From DATAEU01 sp046724395 (GTDB lineage: Bacteria > Actinomycetota > UBA4738 > HRBIN12), in assembly GCA_046724395.1 (NCBI GenBank), contig JBKOWM010000010.1, forward strand, positions 1 to 26,863: a stretch of 26,863 bases of DNA, given 5' to 3'. Of this stretch, positions 15,002-21,317 are shown in pieces (position 1 is the first letter of the stretch; every line of letters begins with the position of its first letter). Below the pieces are notes generated by a model. That model was not told the origin of the DNA, did not search any database, and worked only from the letters and a program-made list of their open reading frames with translations. The translations under genes were made by a program, and so were the position numbers.

Positions 15002-15348
15002 GGTGTGGTTCACCCTCGCGGTGGATCCGGCTGGCGGCCGGGCCGCGCGGCCACGAGCGCACACGCGTGGCCGACCCGCGGTAGGTCGTGGGTGCTCGAT
15101 CACCTCCTTCGGTCGTCCTTCCCCGACCTCATCCGAGGGCGTCGCCCGCTCCCGCACTCGCTGTAAGCCGTTCGTCCGGGCTGGACGCGCGCACTTCACG
15201 GCTTAGCGTTGCGAGGGAGTGGGTCGGGCGATGCGCCCTGAGACCCGCCGACCTTACCCAAGCCGGCCGGCGCGCCCGCGTGAGTGGCTGACCAGCGGTC
15301 AGGAGACCGGCCGCTCCTCCGGCGAGCGGACGCCGAAGCGGCCCCAGG
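15002..15348. other. Intergenic region between the lysozyme-like gene and ispH
   Basis: The longest gene-free stretch of the window. Its left half (15098-15215) holds a set of hairpins that would be the leader RNA of the lysozyme-like gene. Its right half holds a perfect dyad CTGACC-AGC-GGTCAG (15288-15302) and a second hairpin CCGCTC/GAGCGG (15311-15316 with 15324-15329), both just before the ispH -10. They could be an operator or a terminator of an upstream transcript. Frames here are Arg-rich shadows; I see no gene. Confidence 0.6.
15098..15215 (-). ncRNA. Candidate structured leader RNA of the lysozyme-like gene
   Basis: Read on the minus strand, CTCGC (15215-15211) pairs with GCGAG (15161-15157) and AAGCCGT (15204-15198) with ACGGCTT (15171-15165). 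Inside these is a hairpin CGTCC/GGACG (15187-15183 with 15177-15173). Two small hairpins follow: one at 15137-15147, and GGTCG/CGACC (15128-15124 with 15115-15111). Then comes AAGGAGGTGATC (15109-15098), which matches all 12 nt of the usual anti-Shine-Dalgarno end of 16S rRNA, although no start codon stands at the right distance. The arrangement recalls a riboswitch-like leader, but I cannot match it to a known class. Confidence 0.4.
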
Positions 15349-15354
15349 TACCAT
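15349..15354 (+). promoter_or_regulatory. -10 element (TACCAT) for leaderless ispH
   Basis: TACCAT ends 6 nt before the GTG at 15361, with no ribosome site between. This predicts transcription starting at the start codon. Confidence 0.6.
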
Positions 15355-15360
15355 GACCCC

Positions 15361-16296
15361 GTGACGCTCACCGCCACCCCTCGCAGGGTCCTGCTCGCGG
15401 CGCCGCGCGGCTACTGCGCCGGAGTGGATCGGGCGGTCGAAGCCGTCGAGGACGCCCTGCACCGCCACGGCGCGCCGGTGTACGTACGCAAGCAGATCGT
15501 CCACAACCTCCACGTCGTCCGCGAGCTCGAGGCCAAAGGCGCCGTCTTCGTGGAGGAGGAGACCGAGGTGCCGGAGGGCGCGGTCGTGGTGCTGTCGGCG
15601 CACGGCGTGGCCCCGGAGGTCTACGGCAACGCCGCCGAGCGGCGCCTCAAGGTCCTCGACGCGACGTGCCCGCTGGTGACGAAGGTGCATCTGGAGGCGC
15701 GCCGGTTCGCCGATTCGGGCAGAACGATCGTCCTGATCGGACACGCTGGCCACGAGGAAGTCGTGGGCACGACCGGTCAGGCGCCCGACCGGACGATCCT
15801 CGTGCAGACCGTCGACGAGGCGACAACTGTCGAGATCCCGGCGTCGGACCGAATCGCGTACCTCACGCAGACGACGCTGTCCGTCGACGAGACCGACGCG
15901 ATCATCCGGGTGCTGCGCGAGCGGTTTCCCCACATCCAGGCGCCTCCTCGCGAGGACATCTGCTACGCGACGCAGAACCGCCAGGACGCCGTGAAGGCGC
16001 TCTCCGAGCGCGCGGACGTCATCCTCGTCATCGGTTCGCGGAACTCGTCGAACTCACGACGCCTCGCGGAGGTGGCGCGCGAGCGCGGCGTGCCGGCGTA
16101 TCTGGTCGACGACGAGACGGAGGTCGACGCCTCGTGGCTCGACGGGGCCGACGTCATCGGCGTGACTTCTGGCGCGTCGGCGCCCGAGTGGCTTGTCGAA
16201 CGGATGCTGGCCTTCTTGGCGGGACTCGGCGTCACCGAGGTCGAGCAGGTCACGCTCGCGACGGAGCGGCTTCGCTTCTCGAGCGTGCGCGTCTAG
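15361..16296 (+). CDS. ispH: 4-hydroxy-3-methylbut-2-enyl diphosphate reductase IspH (LytB)
   Basis: Last enzyme of the MEP pathway: reduces HMBPP to IPP and DMAPP using a [4Fe-4S] cluster. The 311-aa product has the three cluster cysteines in their usual contexts: Cys19 (PRGYCAGVDRAV), Cys103 (DATCPLVTKVH) and Cys201 (DICYATQNRQ). The substrate-binding histidines are in VHN (His48), AHGV (His81) and HAGHEE (His131), followed by the acid Glu133. SRNSSNS, which holds the diphosphate, is also present. Start GTG 15361 fits the family N-terminus and the -10 directly before it. No other isoprenoid gene is nearby. Its stop codon overlaps the stop of the converging gene. Confidence 0.97.
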   Translation: MTLTATPRRVLLAAPRGYCAGVDRAVEAVEDALHRHGAPVYVRKQIVHNLHVVRELEAKGAVFVEEETEVPEGAVVVLSAHGVAPEVYGNAAERRLKVLDATCPLVTKVHLEARRFADSGRTIVLIGHAGHEEVVGTTGQAPDRTILVQTVDEATTVEIPASDRIAYLTQTTLSVDETDAIIRVLRERFPHIQAPPREDICYATQNRQDAVKALSERADVILVIGSRNSSNSRRLAEVARERGVPAYLVDDETEVDASWLDGADVIGVTSGASAPEWLVERMLAFLAGLGVTEVEQVTLATERLRFSSVRV

Positions 16297-17501
16297 GCGG
16301 AGTCCACCGCCGCGCTGTCGAGGGCGGCGGGAGCCCTCGACAGTGCGTCAAGCTCCTGTCCGCCCTCTTCCGGGCCGACGGCGATCAGCCTGTCCCCTTC
16401 CTTCAGCACGAAGCGCGCGCGCGGCCGATAGATCCACCGCCGTCCGCGCTGGATCGCCAGGACGAGCATTCCCGTCTCGGTCTCGATCCGTAGCTCCTTC
16501 AACGTCCGGCCGTCCGCTCGCGAAGCCGGCTCGACGACCGTCTGGTACCCGGTCTCCTCGGTCTCCGTGAGCGCGAGCTGCACCACCGGATGCAGCTCCT
16601 CGCCGCGTTCGACGTACCAGGTCATGTCGCGCGCCGCGTCGCAGATCGACTCGCTGGCGGCGGCAAGGCGCAGCAGGCCTCGGAGGTCGTCGGGGTTCCG
16701 CGCCTCCGGTGATGCGCGCAACACCCAAGACTCCAGCTCGTCGTGAAGGGTGTCGCTCCTGGCCTCGAGCGAGCCCACCTCGGCGGCGAGGGACCGGTCG
16801 TTGAACAACAGGGACGAGTACGCGAGGCCGACCGCCGCCTCCGAGATGTTCTTCATCTCGATGAGGATGTCGACCGCGCGATCGAGTTCAGAGAGCGGCG
16901 GCGTCTCGATCTCCGGCGACGGCGGCAGCGGGGGAGCGCCGGCGATCGTGCGGATAAGATTCACGCCCTCCTCGGGGCCCTGGTACACGAGGACATCGCC
17001 GTCCGAGACGACCGAATCCGGCCCGGGATCGAATTCCCACGCGCGGCCTCGACGGATCGCGAGGAGCCACATCCCTGTCTCGGTCGGGAGCGACAGATCT
17101 CTCAGTGACGCACCGACCGCCGGCGCGTCCTCACGCACCTTGACGCGTCCGGAGACCTCGTCGGCGTGCCGGAGGTCGGCTCGGAGCGCGTCGGGGATTC
17201 CCAGGCGCGCCTCGACGACACGCGCGATGTCGGATGCGGCATCGCCGATCTTGTCGATCGCGTTGGCGATCCACAGAACGCTCTCGATCGCCTCGGCGTC
17301 CTCGGGGCTGCGGGCCGACAGGATCGCGAGTGTTCGCAGCCGCCGGAGATACCCGTCCATCCGCTGCTCGAGGTTCTCGACCTCGTCGGCGAGGTCCTCC
17401 TCGTTGAAGAACAGCGCTGCGTACGCGAGATCGATCAGGAGCTCGGAGGCGTCCTTGGCCTCGACGAGGAGTTCCTTGACGTTCCTCGGTTGTTCATCCA
17501 T
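16293..17501 (-). CDS. Tandem PhoU-TrkA_C regulator of the adjacent transporter
   Basis: A 402-aa cytoplasmic protein built from two copies of one module. Each has a helical PhoU-like domain (about 5-105 and 215-310) and a TrkA_C/RCK_C ligand-binding domain (about 115-195 and 318-395). The duplication is plain: TETGMWLLAIRRGRAWEF and TETGMLVLAIQRGRRWIY, each followed by GD.L...GPEEG. PhoU-TrkA_C proteins are found beside MgtE/SLC41-like or other cation transporters, where the RCK_C part is thought to sense a small ligand. Here it directly follows such a transporter gene and overlaps it by 8 nt, with GGGAG before the ATG. Gating of the transporter is the likely role; the ligand is unknown. Confidence 0.85.
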   Translation of the reverse strand: MDEQPRNVKELLVEAKDASELLIDLAYAALFFNEEDLADEVENLEQRMDGYLRRLRTLAILSARSPEDAEAIESVLWIANAIDKIGDAASDIARVVEARLGIPDALRADLRHADEVSGRVKVREDAPAVGASLRDLSLPTETGMWLLAIRRGRAWEFDPGPDSVVSDGDVLVYQGPEEGVNLIRTIAGAPPLPPSPEIETPPLSELDRAVDILIEMKNISEAAVGLAYSSLLFNDRSLAAEVGSLEARSDTLHDELESWVLRASPEARNPDDLRGLLRLAAASESICDAARDMTWYVERGEELHPVVQLALTETEETGYQTVVEPASRADGRTLKELRIETETGMLVLAIQRGRRWIYRPRARFVLKEGDRLIAVGPEEGGQELDALSRAPAALDSAAVDSA

Positions 17502-18741
17502 GAATGCCGACTCCCAATAATCCCATAGCCACCAGGACGGCGGCGACGCCGGCCAGGTCCATCACGCTCGTGATGATCGGGACACTGTGATCGTCCGGAT
17601 CGAGCCCGAAGCGCGACGTCACGATCGCGATCTCGTAGCCGACGACGAGGATCGCCGGGAGCACCATCAGCCCGGCGAGGAGCGTGCCGCCGATGAGTTC
17701 CCTCGCGGTCGGGATGTTCGGAAGGCCTGTGACGTGGGCGAGCGCGAAGGCCGCGGAGCCGATGAAGGCGAAGATCCCGACCCCGAACACGATCACGAGC
17801 GATGCGTCGATAAGCGCGGGGACCGCCGGCCAACCACGCGGGTCGATGACTCCGAGCTGCAGCTTGGAGGACAGGCGGGAGCTGAGGATCCCTCCCAGCG
17901 CGCCGGCCTGGGAGACGAACGGTGGGATCAGGATCAGGACGGCCGGCACGGCCGTGAGCCCGTCCTGCCTGGACTGCAGGAGCGCCCCGGCCGCGATGTC
18001 GAGCAGGGGAGTGAGCAGAATCACGGGCGTCATCTCGAGCACGATCCGGCGGACCGTCGCTTGGTCCGTCGTCGTGACCCGCCAGAGCGCGTACATCGTC
18101 GCGACGACGCAGACCGTGGCGGCGATGGCGTTCACGACGTCGTTGCGCACGAGGAACGTCGCGAGGAACAGGAACGGAAGCGTCGCCATGTCGCCGAGGG
18201 CCGTGACGAGCGGCGTTCCCACCGCGTCGAGGTCGTAGCCGCGGCGGTACGACAGAACGGACACGCCGATGGTCACGAACAGGATAAACACCGAGCCGAG
18301 CGCTCCGCCGACGATCGAGATCGTGACCAGGTCCCAGAACGAGATCGTCGCTCGCGGGTACACGATTGCCGATGCCGTCCGCGCCAGTGCGGCCAGCCAC
18401 AGCGAGGACGTCAGTGTCGTGATCCACGCGACCTCGACGTTCTGTTGTAGGACGCCGCCGCGGTGGAGGTTCGGCTCGAACAGACCGGCGTGCGTGCTCG
18501 TGCCCAGGCGCGCACCGATCGCCCCGAAGATCGTGCCGCGCATCCCGACGGCGGCCGGAATGAGGACGAGCAATCCGGGCAGCGCCACCAGCGTGTCGGT
18601 GATGTGACTGAGGATCAGGCCCGCGACGAACGAGGCCAGCGTGCTGAGGACGAGCGCGAAGAAGCCCTGACGGAGCGTGCGGCGCTCCGCCCGGATGTAG
18701 GCCCAGAGGCGCCGGGCGCGAACAGGGACGATCCTCGCCAT
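17494..18741 (-). CDS. SLC41/MgtE-like divalent cation transporter
   Basis: A 415-aa integral membrane protein with about ten helices arranged as two homologous halves. Each half has LLVLIPAAVGMRGTIFGAI-type and VLILIPPFVSQAGALGGIL-type openings and an MgtE-type acidic motif: YDLDAVGTPLVTALGDMATL at about 169-188 and LDPDDHSVPIITSVMDLAGV at about 380-399. Both contain the D-x9-14-D pattern that binds Mg2+ in the pore. The cytoplasmic MgtE_N and CBS domains of classical MgtE are missing, as in SLC41-type proteins, so regulation probably comes from the separate PhoU-TrkA_C protein encoded next. ATG 18741 has only a weak ribosome site. Mg2+ is the likely substrate; other divalent ions are possible. 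Confidence 0.88.
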   Translation of the reverse strand: MARIVPVRARRLWAYIRAERRTLRQGFFALVLSTLASFVAGLILSHITDTLVALPGLLVLIPAAVGMRGTIFGAIGARLGTSTHAGLFEPNLHRGGVLQQNVEVAWITTLTSSLWLAALARTASAIVYPRATISFWDLVTISIVGGALGSVFILFVTIGVSVLSYRRGYDLDAVGTPLVTALGDMATLPFLFLATFLVRNDVVNAIAATVCVVATMYALWRVTTTDQATVRRIVLEMTPVILLTPLLDIAAGALLQSRQDGLTAVPAVLILIPPFVSQAGALGGILSSRLSSKLQLGVIDPRGWPAVPALIDASLVIVFGVGIFAFIGSAAFALAHVTGLPNIPTARELIGGTLLAGLMVLPAILVVGYEIAIVTSRFGLDPDDHSVPIITSVMDLAGVAAVLVAMGLLGVGIHG

Positions 18742-18774
18742 AACGGGACGGCCATTCGCTTCCTCGTTTGCTCT

Positions 18775-18837
18775 GGGGGGCTATCGGTCGCGCGTTCGCG
18801 CTCGCTACTTGAGCCCCCCGGACCCGGGCTCCCGGGT
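18775..18837 (-). other. Two GC-rich hairpins before the SLC41-like gene
   Basis: On the minus strand ACCCGGG/CCCGGGT (18837-18831 with 18828-18822) is followed by GGGGGGCT (18819-18812) pairing with AGCCCCCC (18782-18775) around a 29-nt inner part that can form a smaller GC hairpin. They lie after the DNA glycosylase stop and 33 nt before the transporter start. They may be a terminator for the first gene or leader control for the second. No U-tract is present. Confidence 0.5.
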
Positions 18838-18926
18838 TCGGGTCGGCAGGCCCCGGGAAGTATCCGCCCCACGCACCGGCCGGACAACCATGTGAAAGGC
18901 GAGCACGCGGGGGCCGGCGGTACCCG

Positions 18927-19850
18927 TCACCCGACCCAGTCGCGCGTCACGAACAGCCAGAACGCGAGACCGGCGTAGGGGCCGAAGCGCCGGAACCGGC
19001 GGAGGATCTGCGCGTCGGACACCTTCTTCTTGCCCGTCAGACGCGCGTACTTCGGCCGCGTCCATGAATCCAGGATCAGCCGCGAGTACCGGCCGATGGT
19101 CATCATGATGTGTGCGGCCGCGTACGGGCCGACGCCCGGGAGCGCGAGCAGTCGGCGCTCGAGCTCGTCGTCCGGTACCTCCTCGGGCGAGGTCCGCTGC
19201 AGCGCCTCGAGGTCGAGCTCGCCGTCGCGGACGGATCGAGCGATCGAGATGAGGTAGGGACCCCGGTATCCGGCCCGGGCGACGTCCCGATAGAAGGGGT
19301 CGCCGGCCTCCGCCATGGCCGCAGGGGTCGGAAACGCGCGGCCCCACGGTCCGTCCGGGCGGACTCCGGCGGCCGTCTCACCGAGGTGCGTCACGATCGC
19401 GGTCACCATCCTCTCGGTGGCCGACCAGGTGCAGTTCGTCGTACAGACCGTCTTCACGACGTCCTCGAAGACTGTCGGACTCTGCACCATCCGGCCGGCG
19501 CCCGCCGCCGCCCACGCCAGGTCGGGATCGGCGGCCGCCATCGTGTAGAACGGCGAGAGGTCGGCATCGAGCCGCAGGACGTGGCGAACGCCTGCCGCGA
19601 GCGACTGCGCGGTCTGCGCGCCGATGGCGGGACCGTCCACCTCCACGCGAGCCGCACCGTGCTTTCCAGGTCCGATTCGAACGCGCCTGGGCCGCCCGCG
19701 CCGGACCCGGAGAGTCACCTCGAGCGTGTTGGACGCGCCATCAAGGCGGAAGGGCGCGAGGTCGACGAAGCCGTGAGAGTTGAGCGTCCGGGGCAGGTCG
19801 ACGGGCTCGCCGCCGCCACCGCGCAGTGGGATGTCAAGCGTCGACGGCAT
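18927..19850 (-). CDS. AlkA-like HhH-GPD DNA glycosylase
   Basis: A 307-aa base-excision repair enzyme of the DNA-3-methyladenine glycosylase II / OGG1-like type. Residues 1-110 form a TBP-like N-terminal domain. Residues 115-307 are the helical HhH-GPD domain, with the hairpin LPGVGPYAA at 237-245 and catalytic Asp261 (LILDSW). The position where bifunctional OGG enzymes have a catalytic Lys is not Lys in the hairpin, so it is probably monofunctional. VQSPTVFEDVVKTVCTTNCTW is the conserved start of the domain. ATG 19850 overlaps the CGNR gene by 17 nt, so the two are probably one transcript. The damaged base cannot be told; alkylated purines are likely. Confidence 0.9.
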   Translation of the reverse strand: MPSTLDIPLRGGGGEPVDLPRTLNSHGFVDLAPFRLDGASNTLEVTLRVRRGRPRRVRIGPGKHGAARVEVDGPAIGAQTAQSLAAGVRHVLRLDADLSPFYTMAAADPDLAWAAAGAGRMVQSPTVFEDVVKTVCTTNCTWSATERMVTAIVTHLGETAAGVRPDGPWGRAFPTPAAMAEAGDPFYRDVARAGYRGPYLISIARSVRDGELDLEALQRTSPEEVPDDELERRLLALPGVGPYAAAHIMMTIGRYSRLILDSWTRPKYARLTGKKKVSDAQILRRFRRFGPYAGLAFWLFVTRDWVG

Positions 19851-20415
19851 CGGCGCGGTGGCGGCGGCGCCAGGCGCGCACCTTGTGTTTGTTGCCGCAC
19901 GACTGCATCGAGCACCACTTGCCGGAGTGGTTCTTCGAGCGGTCGTAGAAGACGGCGGTGCACGTCTCGCTCGCGCACTCCTTCATGTGCCACCAGGTGC
20001 CGTCCATCTCCGCGACGAACAGCAGGGCGAGCAGCCGGGCGAGCGCGGCGTCGGCTCCATCTGCGGCCGGCACGAGCTCCGGCTCGCCGTCAAAGCTCAG
20101 CCGGAAGATGGCCCGCCGGGCCACGGCCTCGAGCGCTCGGTCGTGCTCGGTCGTCGGCTCGCCGACGTCTTGGGCGCGAAGTCGGCCGTGCAGCGCACCG
20201 AACAGGGCGAGCGCGTTGTCGTGATCCTCGCTCGTGAAGGTCGCCGCCGGGTCGAGCAGGCCGGCCCGCACGAGGTAGGCACGCACCGTTGCGGAAAGCG
20301 GGGGCTGGTCCGCCTCGGTTCCCTCCGCGTGGTCGTGGAGGTTCAGGAACCGCTGGAGCACCTCCAGGTTGCCCGGCGCCGCCGGCGTCGTGTCATCGGC
20401 CTCGATGTCGATCAT
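19834..20415 (-). CDS. CGNR zinc-finger transcriptional regulator
   Basis: A 193-aa protein of the CGNR (ABATE) family common in actinobacteria. Residues 10-135 form the helical ABATE-like domain, thought to bind a ligand or act as stress sensor. Residues 145-188 are the zinc finger, with Cys147, Cys152, Cys168 and Cys173 and the family motif SCGNKHKVRAWRRRHR, whose basic helix should bind DNA. An ATG at 20463 in frame exists, but a TACAAT -10 at 20425-20430 lies downstream of it, so ATG 20415 is preferred. It is cotranscribed with the DNA glycosylase and divergent from a small membrane-protein gene. It may control both sides of the shared promoter region. Confidence 0.9.
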   Translation of the reverse strand: MIDIEADDTTPAAPGNLEVLQRFLNLHDHAEGTEADQPPLSATVRAYLVRAGLLDPAATFTSEDHDNALALFGALHGRLRAQDVGEPTTEHDRALEAVARRAIFRLSFDGEPELVPAADGADAALARLLALLFVAEMDGTWWHMKECASETCTAVFYDRSKNHSGKWCSMQSCGNKHKVRAWRRRHRADAVDA

Positions 20416-20424
20416 CGGCGTTGC

Positions 20425-20430
20425 ATTGTA
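20425..20430 (-). promoter_or_regulatory. -10 element (TACAAT) for the CGNR gene
   Basis: TACAAT on the minus strand ends 9 nt before ATG 20415, implying a leaderless or 2-3 nt leader message. The -35 region is poor. Confidence 0.55.
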
Positions 20431-20445
20431 CACCGGCATTCGGGT

Positions 20446-20474
20446 TTGACGAGTTACCGACACCGGTGTAGTGT
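20446..20474 (+). promoter_or_regulatory. Promoter (TTGACG-N17-TAGTGT) with embedded dyad
   Basis: TTGACG (20446-20451) and TAGTGT (20469-20474) are separated by 17 bp, a good housekeeping-type promoter pointing to the 43-aa membrane protein. The 17-bp spacer ends in ACACCGGTGT (20460-20469), a perfect 10-bp palindrome within the wider GACAC...GTGTC (20459-20475). This is a likely operator, possibly for the divergently encoded CGNR protein. Confidence 0.6.
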
Positions 20475-20541
20475 CAATGACCAGTTACATGGGCTCTGCT
20501 GGTTTCGCCGCATGGCGTTGCTCGGACGGAGGTGGCGTTCG

Positions 20542-20673
20542 ATGAACGACCTAATCACATGGATCATCGCGCTCGCGCTCGTCTCGGCGCTCTGGGGAGC
20601 GGCGTTCTGGCTCGCGGCCGATACACGCGACGGACGGGACTGGGAGCGAAGCGACTCGATGCGCGATGAGTAG
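20542..20673 (+). CDS. Small single-pass membrane protein
   Basis: A 43-aa protein with one hydrophobic helix at about 4-25 (LITWIIALALVSALWGAAFW) and a charged tail (DTRDGRDWERSDSMRDE). No family is recognised. ATG 20542 has a clear ribosome site, GGAGGTGGC about 8 nt upstream, and a good promoter lies 70 bp before it. The small protein is therefore likely real. Its TAG stop is part of the TAGCAT -10 of the next gene. Confidence 0.65.
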   Translation: MNDLITWIIALALVSALWGAAFWLAADTRDGRDWERSDSMRDE

Positions 20674-20676
20674 CAT
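20671..20676 (+). promoter_or_regulatory. -10 element (TAGCAT) for the HesB-like gene
   Basis: TAGCAT ends 6 nt before GTG 20683 and its first three bases are the stop codon of the preceding gene. A leaderless message is predicted. Confidence 0.55.
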
Positions 20677-20682
20677 CCGTGC

Positions 20683-20970
20683 GTGATCGAGTTCACGGAC
20701 TGGGCGCGCGACATCCTGCGTCGCTCCCACGAGGCGGCTCGGCGGTTCAACCCCAATGCGACGCTTCGCATGGCGCGTGGCGGCGACGGTCGGGTCGCGT
20801 TCGTGTTGACCGATGAGCGGCAGGAGGGCGACGTCCTGGTGCATGGGGACGGGTTCGACCTTCTGTGTGAGGAGGGGCTGGACGGCATCGTCGACGTCGT
20901 CGAGCCGCACGATCAGCTGATCCTTCGGCCTCCGGGCTCGACCGAGCGAAGCATCCGGGGCGCCCCTTGA
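20683..20970 (+). CDS. HesB/IscA-fold protein lacking the cluster cysteines
   Basis: A 95-aa protein resembling A-type iron-sulfur carriers in layout: N-terminal helix (FTDWARDILRRSHEAA), a strand with LRMARGGDGRVAFVL, then GDVLVHGDGFDLLCEE and a LDGIVDVV strand. A true IscA/ErpA has three cysteines (one after the first strand, and CxC near the end). Here only Cys62 is present and in the wrong place, so cluster carriage is unlikely. Similar cysteine-poor members occur in actinobacteria with unknown function. GTG 20683 is supported by the -10 six nt before it. It overlaps the next gene by 4 nt (TTGA), suggesting a joint role with the zinc-finger protein. Confidence 0.65.
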   Translation: MIEFTDWARDILRRSHEAARRFNPNATLRMARGGDGRVAFVLTDERQEGDVLVHGDGFDLLCEEGLDGIVDVVEPHDQLILRPPGSTERSIRGAP

Positions 20971-21311
20971 CGCGCGACGTGGATGCCGTCCGCGCCGATC
21001 TTCGAACGCGGCGAGCCGACCTGGAGTCGGAGGTGGCCTCGCTGACCGAGGCGCCGCTCGACCCGATGGCAACGGTCGCGTTCGGCAAGCGCGTCGGGGA
21101 GGGGACCTCGCAGGCGGTCGAGCGTCTCGCGCAGACGTCGGCGGCCAGAGCGCTGTGGACGAAGCTCGTGGACGTGACGCGCGCTCTCGAGAAGCTCGAC
21201 GAGGGATCGTACGGCGTGTGCGACGCCTGCCGGAGCCCGATCGATGCCGACCGCGTCGAGGCGATGCCCTGGGCGACGCGCTGCGTTGCGTGTGCGCGCG
21301 CGGGCCGCTGA
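20967..21311 (+). CDS. DksA/TraR-family zinc-finger protein
   Basis: A 114-aa protein with an N-terminal coiled-coil region (about 1-78) and a C-terminal four-cysteine zinc finger: Cys85, Cys88, Cys106 and Cys109 in the DksA/TraR form SYGVCDACRSPI...ATRCVACA. DksA-type proteins enter the RNA polymerase secondary channel. In this actinobacterial subgroup the target is less certain. The acidic residues that DksA uses at the coiled-coil tip (DxxDxA) are not evident; the sequence shows SLTEAPLDPMATVAFG instead. The TTG start overlaps the previous stop (TTGA); an upstream start is not available without reading into the HesB-like gene in another frame. It ends 6 nt before the stop of the converging MFS gene. 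Confidence 0.87.
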   Translation: MTRDVDAVRADLRTRRADLESEVASLTEAPLDPMATVAFGKRVGEGTSQAVERLAQTSAARALWTKLVDVTRALEKLDEGSYGVCDACRSPIDADRVEAMPWATRCVACARAGR

Positions 21312-21317
21312 ACCGCC

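Noticed and set aside
15098..15109. Trace of a 16S rRNA 3' end (GATCACCTCCTT on the plus strand)
   Set aside because: The bases before it do not match the conserved 16S end, and no rRNA sequence surrounds it. It is better read as a Shine-Dalgarno-like stretch on the other strand.
15002..15260. c-di-AMP (ydaO) riboswitch before the lysozyme-like gene
   Set aside because: The typical GGGGTGAA segment and the closing CAGCTAACCTCG-type segment were not found. It stays only as an unclassified leader RNA.
18742..18926. M-box Mg2+ riboswitch before the SLC41-like gene
   Set aside because: The M-box needs three conserved stems over more than 150 nt with known loop sequences; only two simple GC hairpins are visible.
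20477..20545. 22-codon frame between the promoter and the 43-aa membrane protein, a possible leader peptide
   Set aside because: Its ATG is only 2 nt after the -10, so transcription would begin beyond it; no ribosome site is present.
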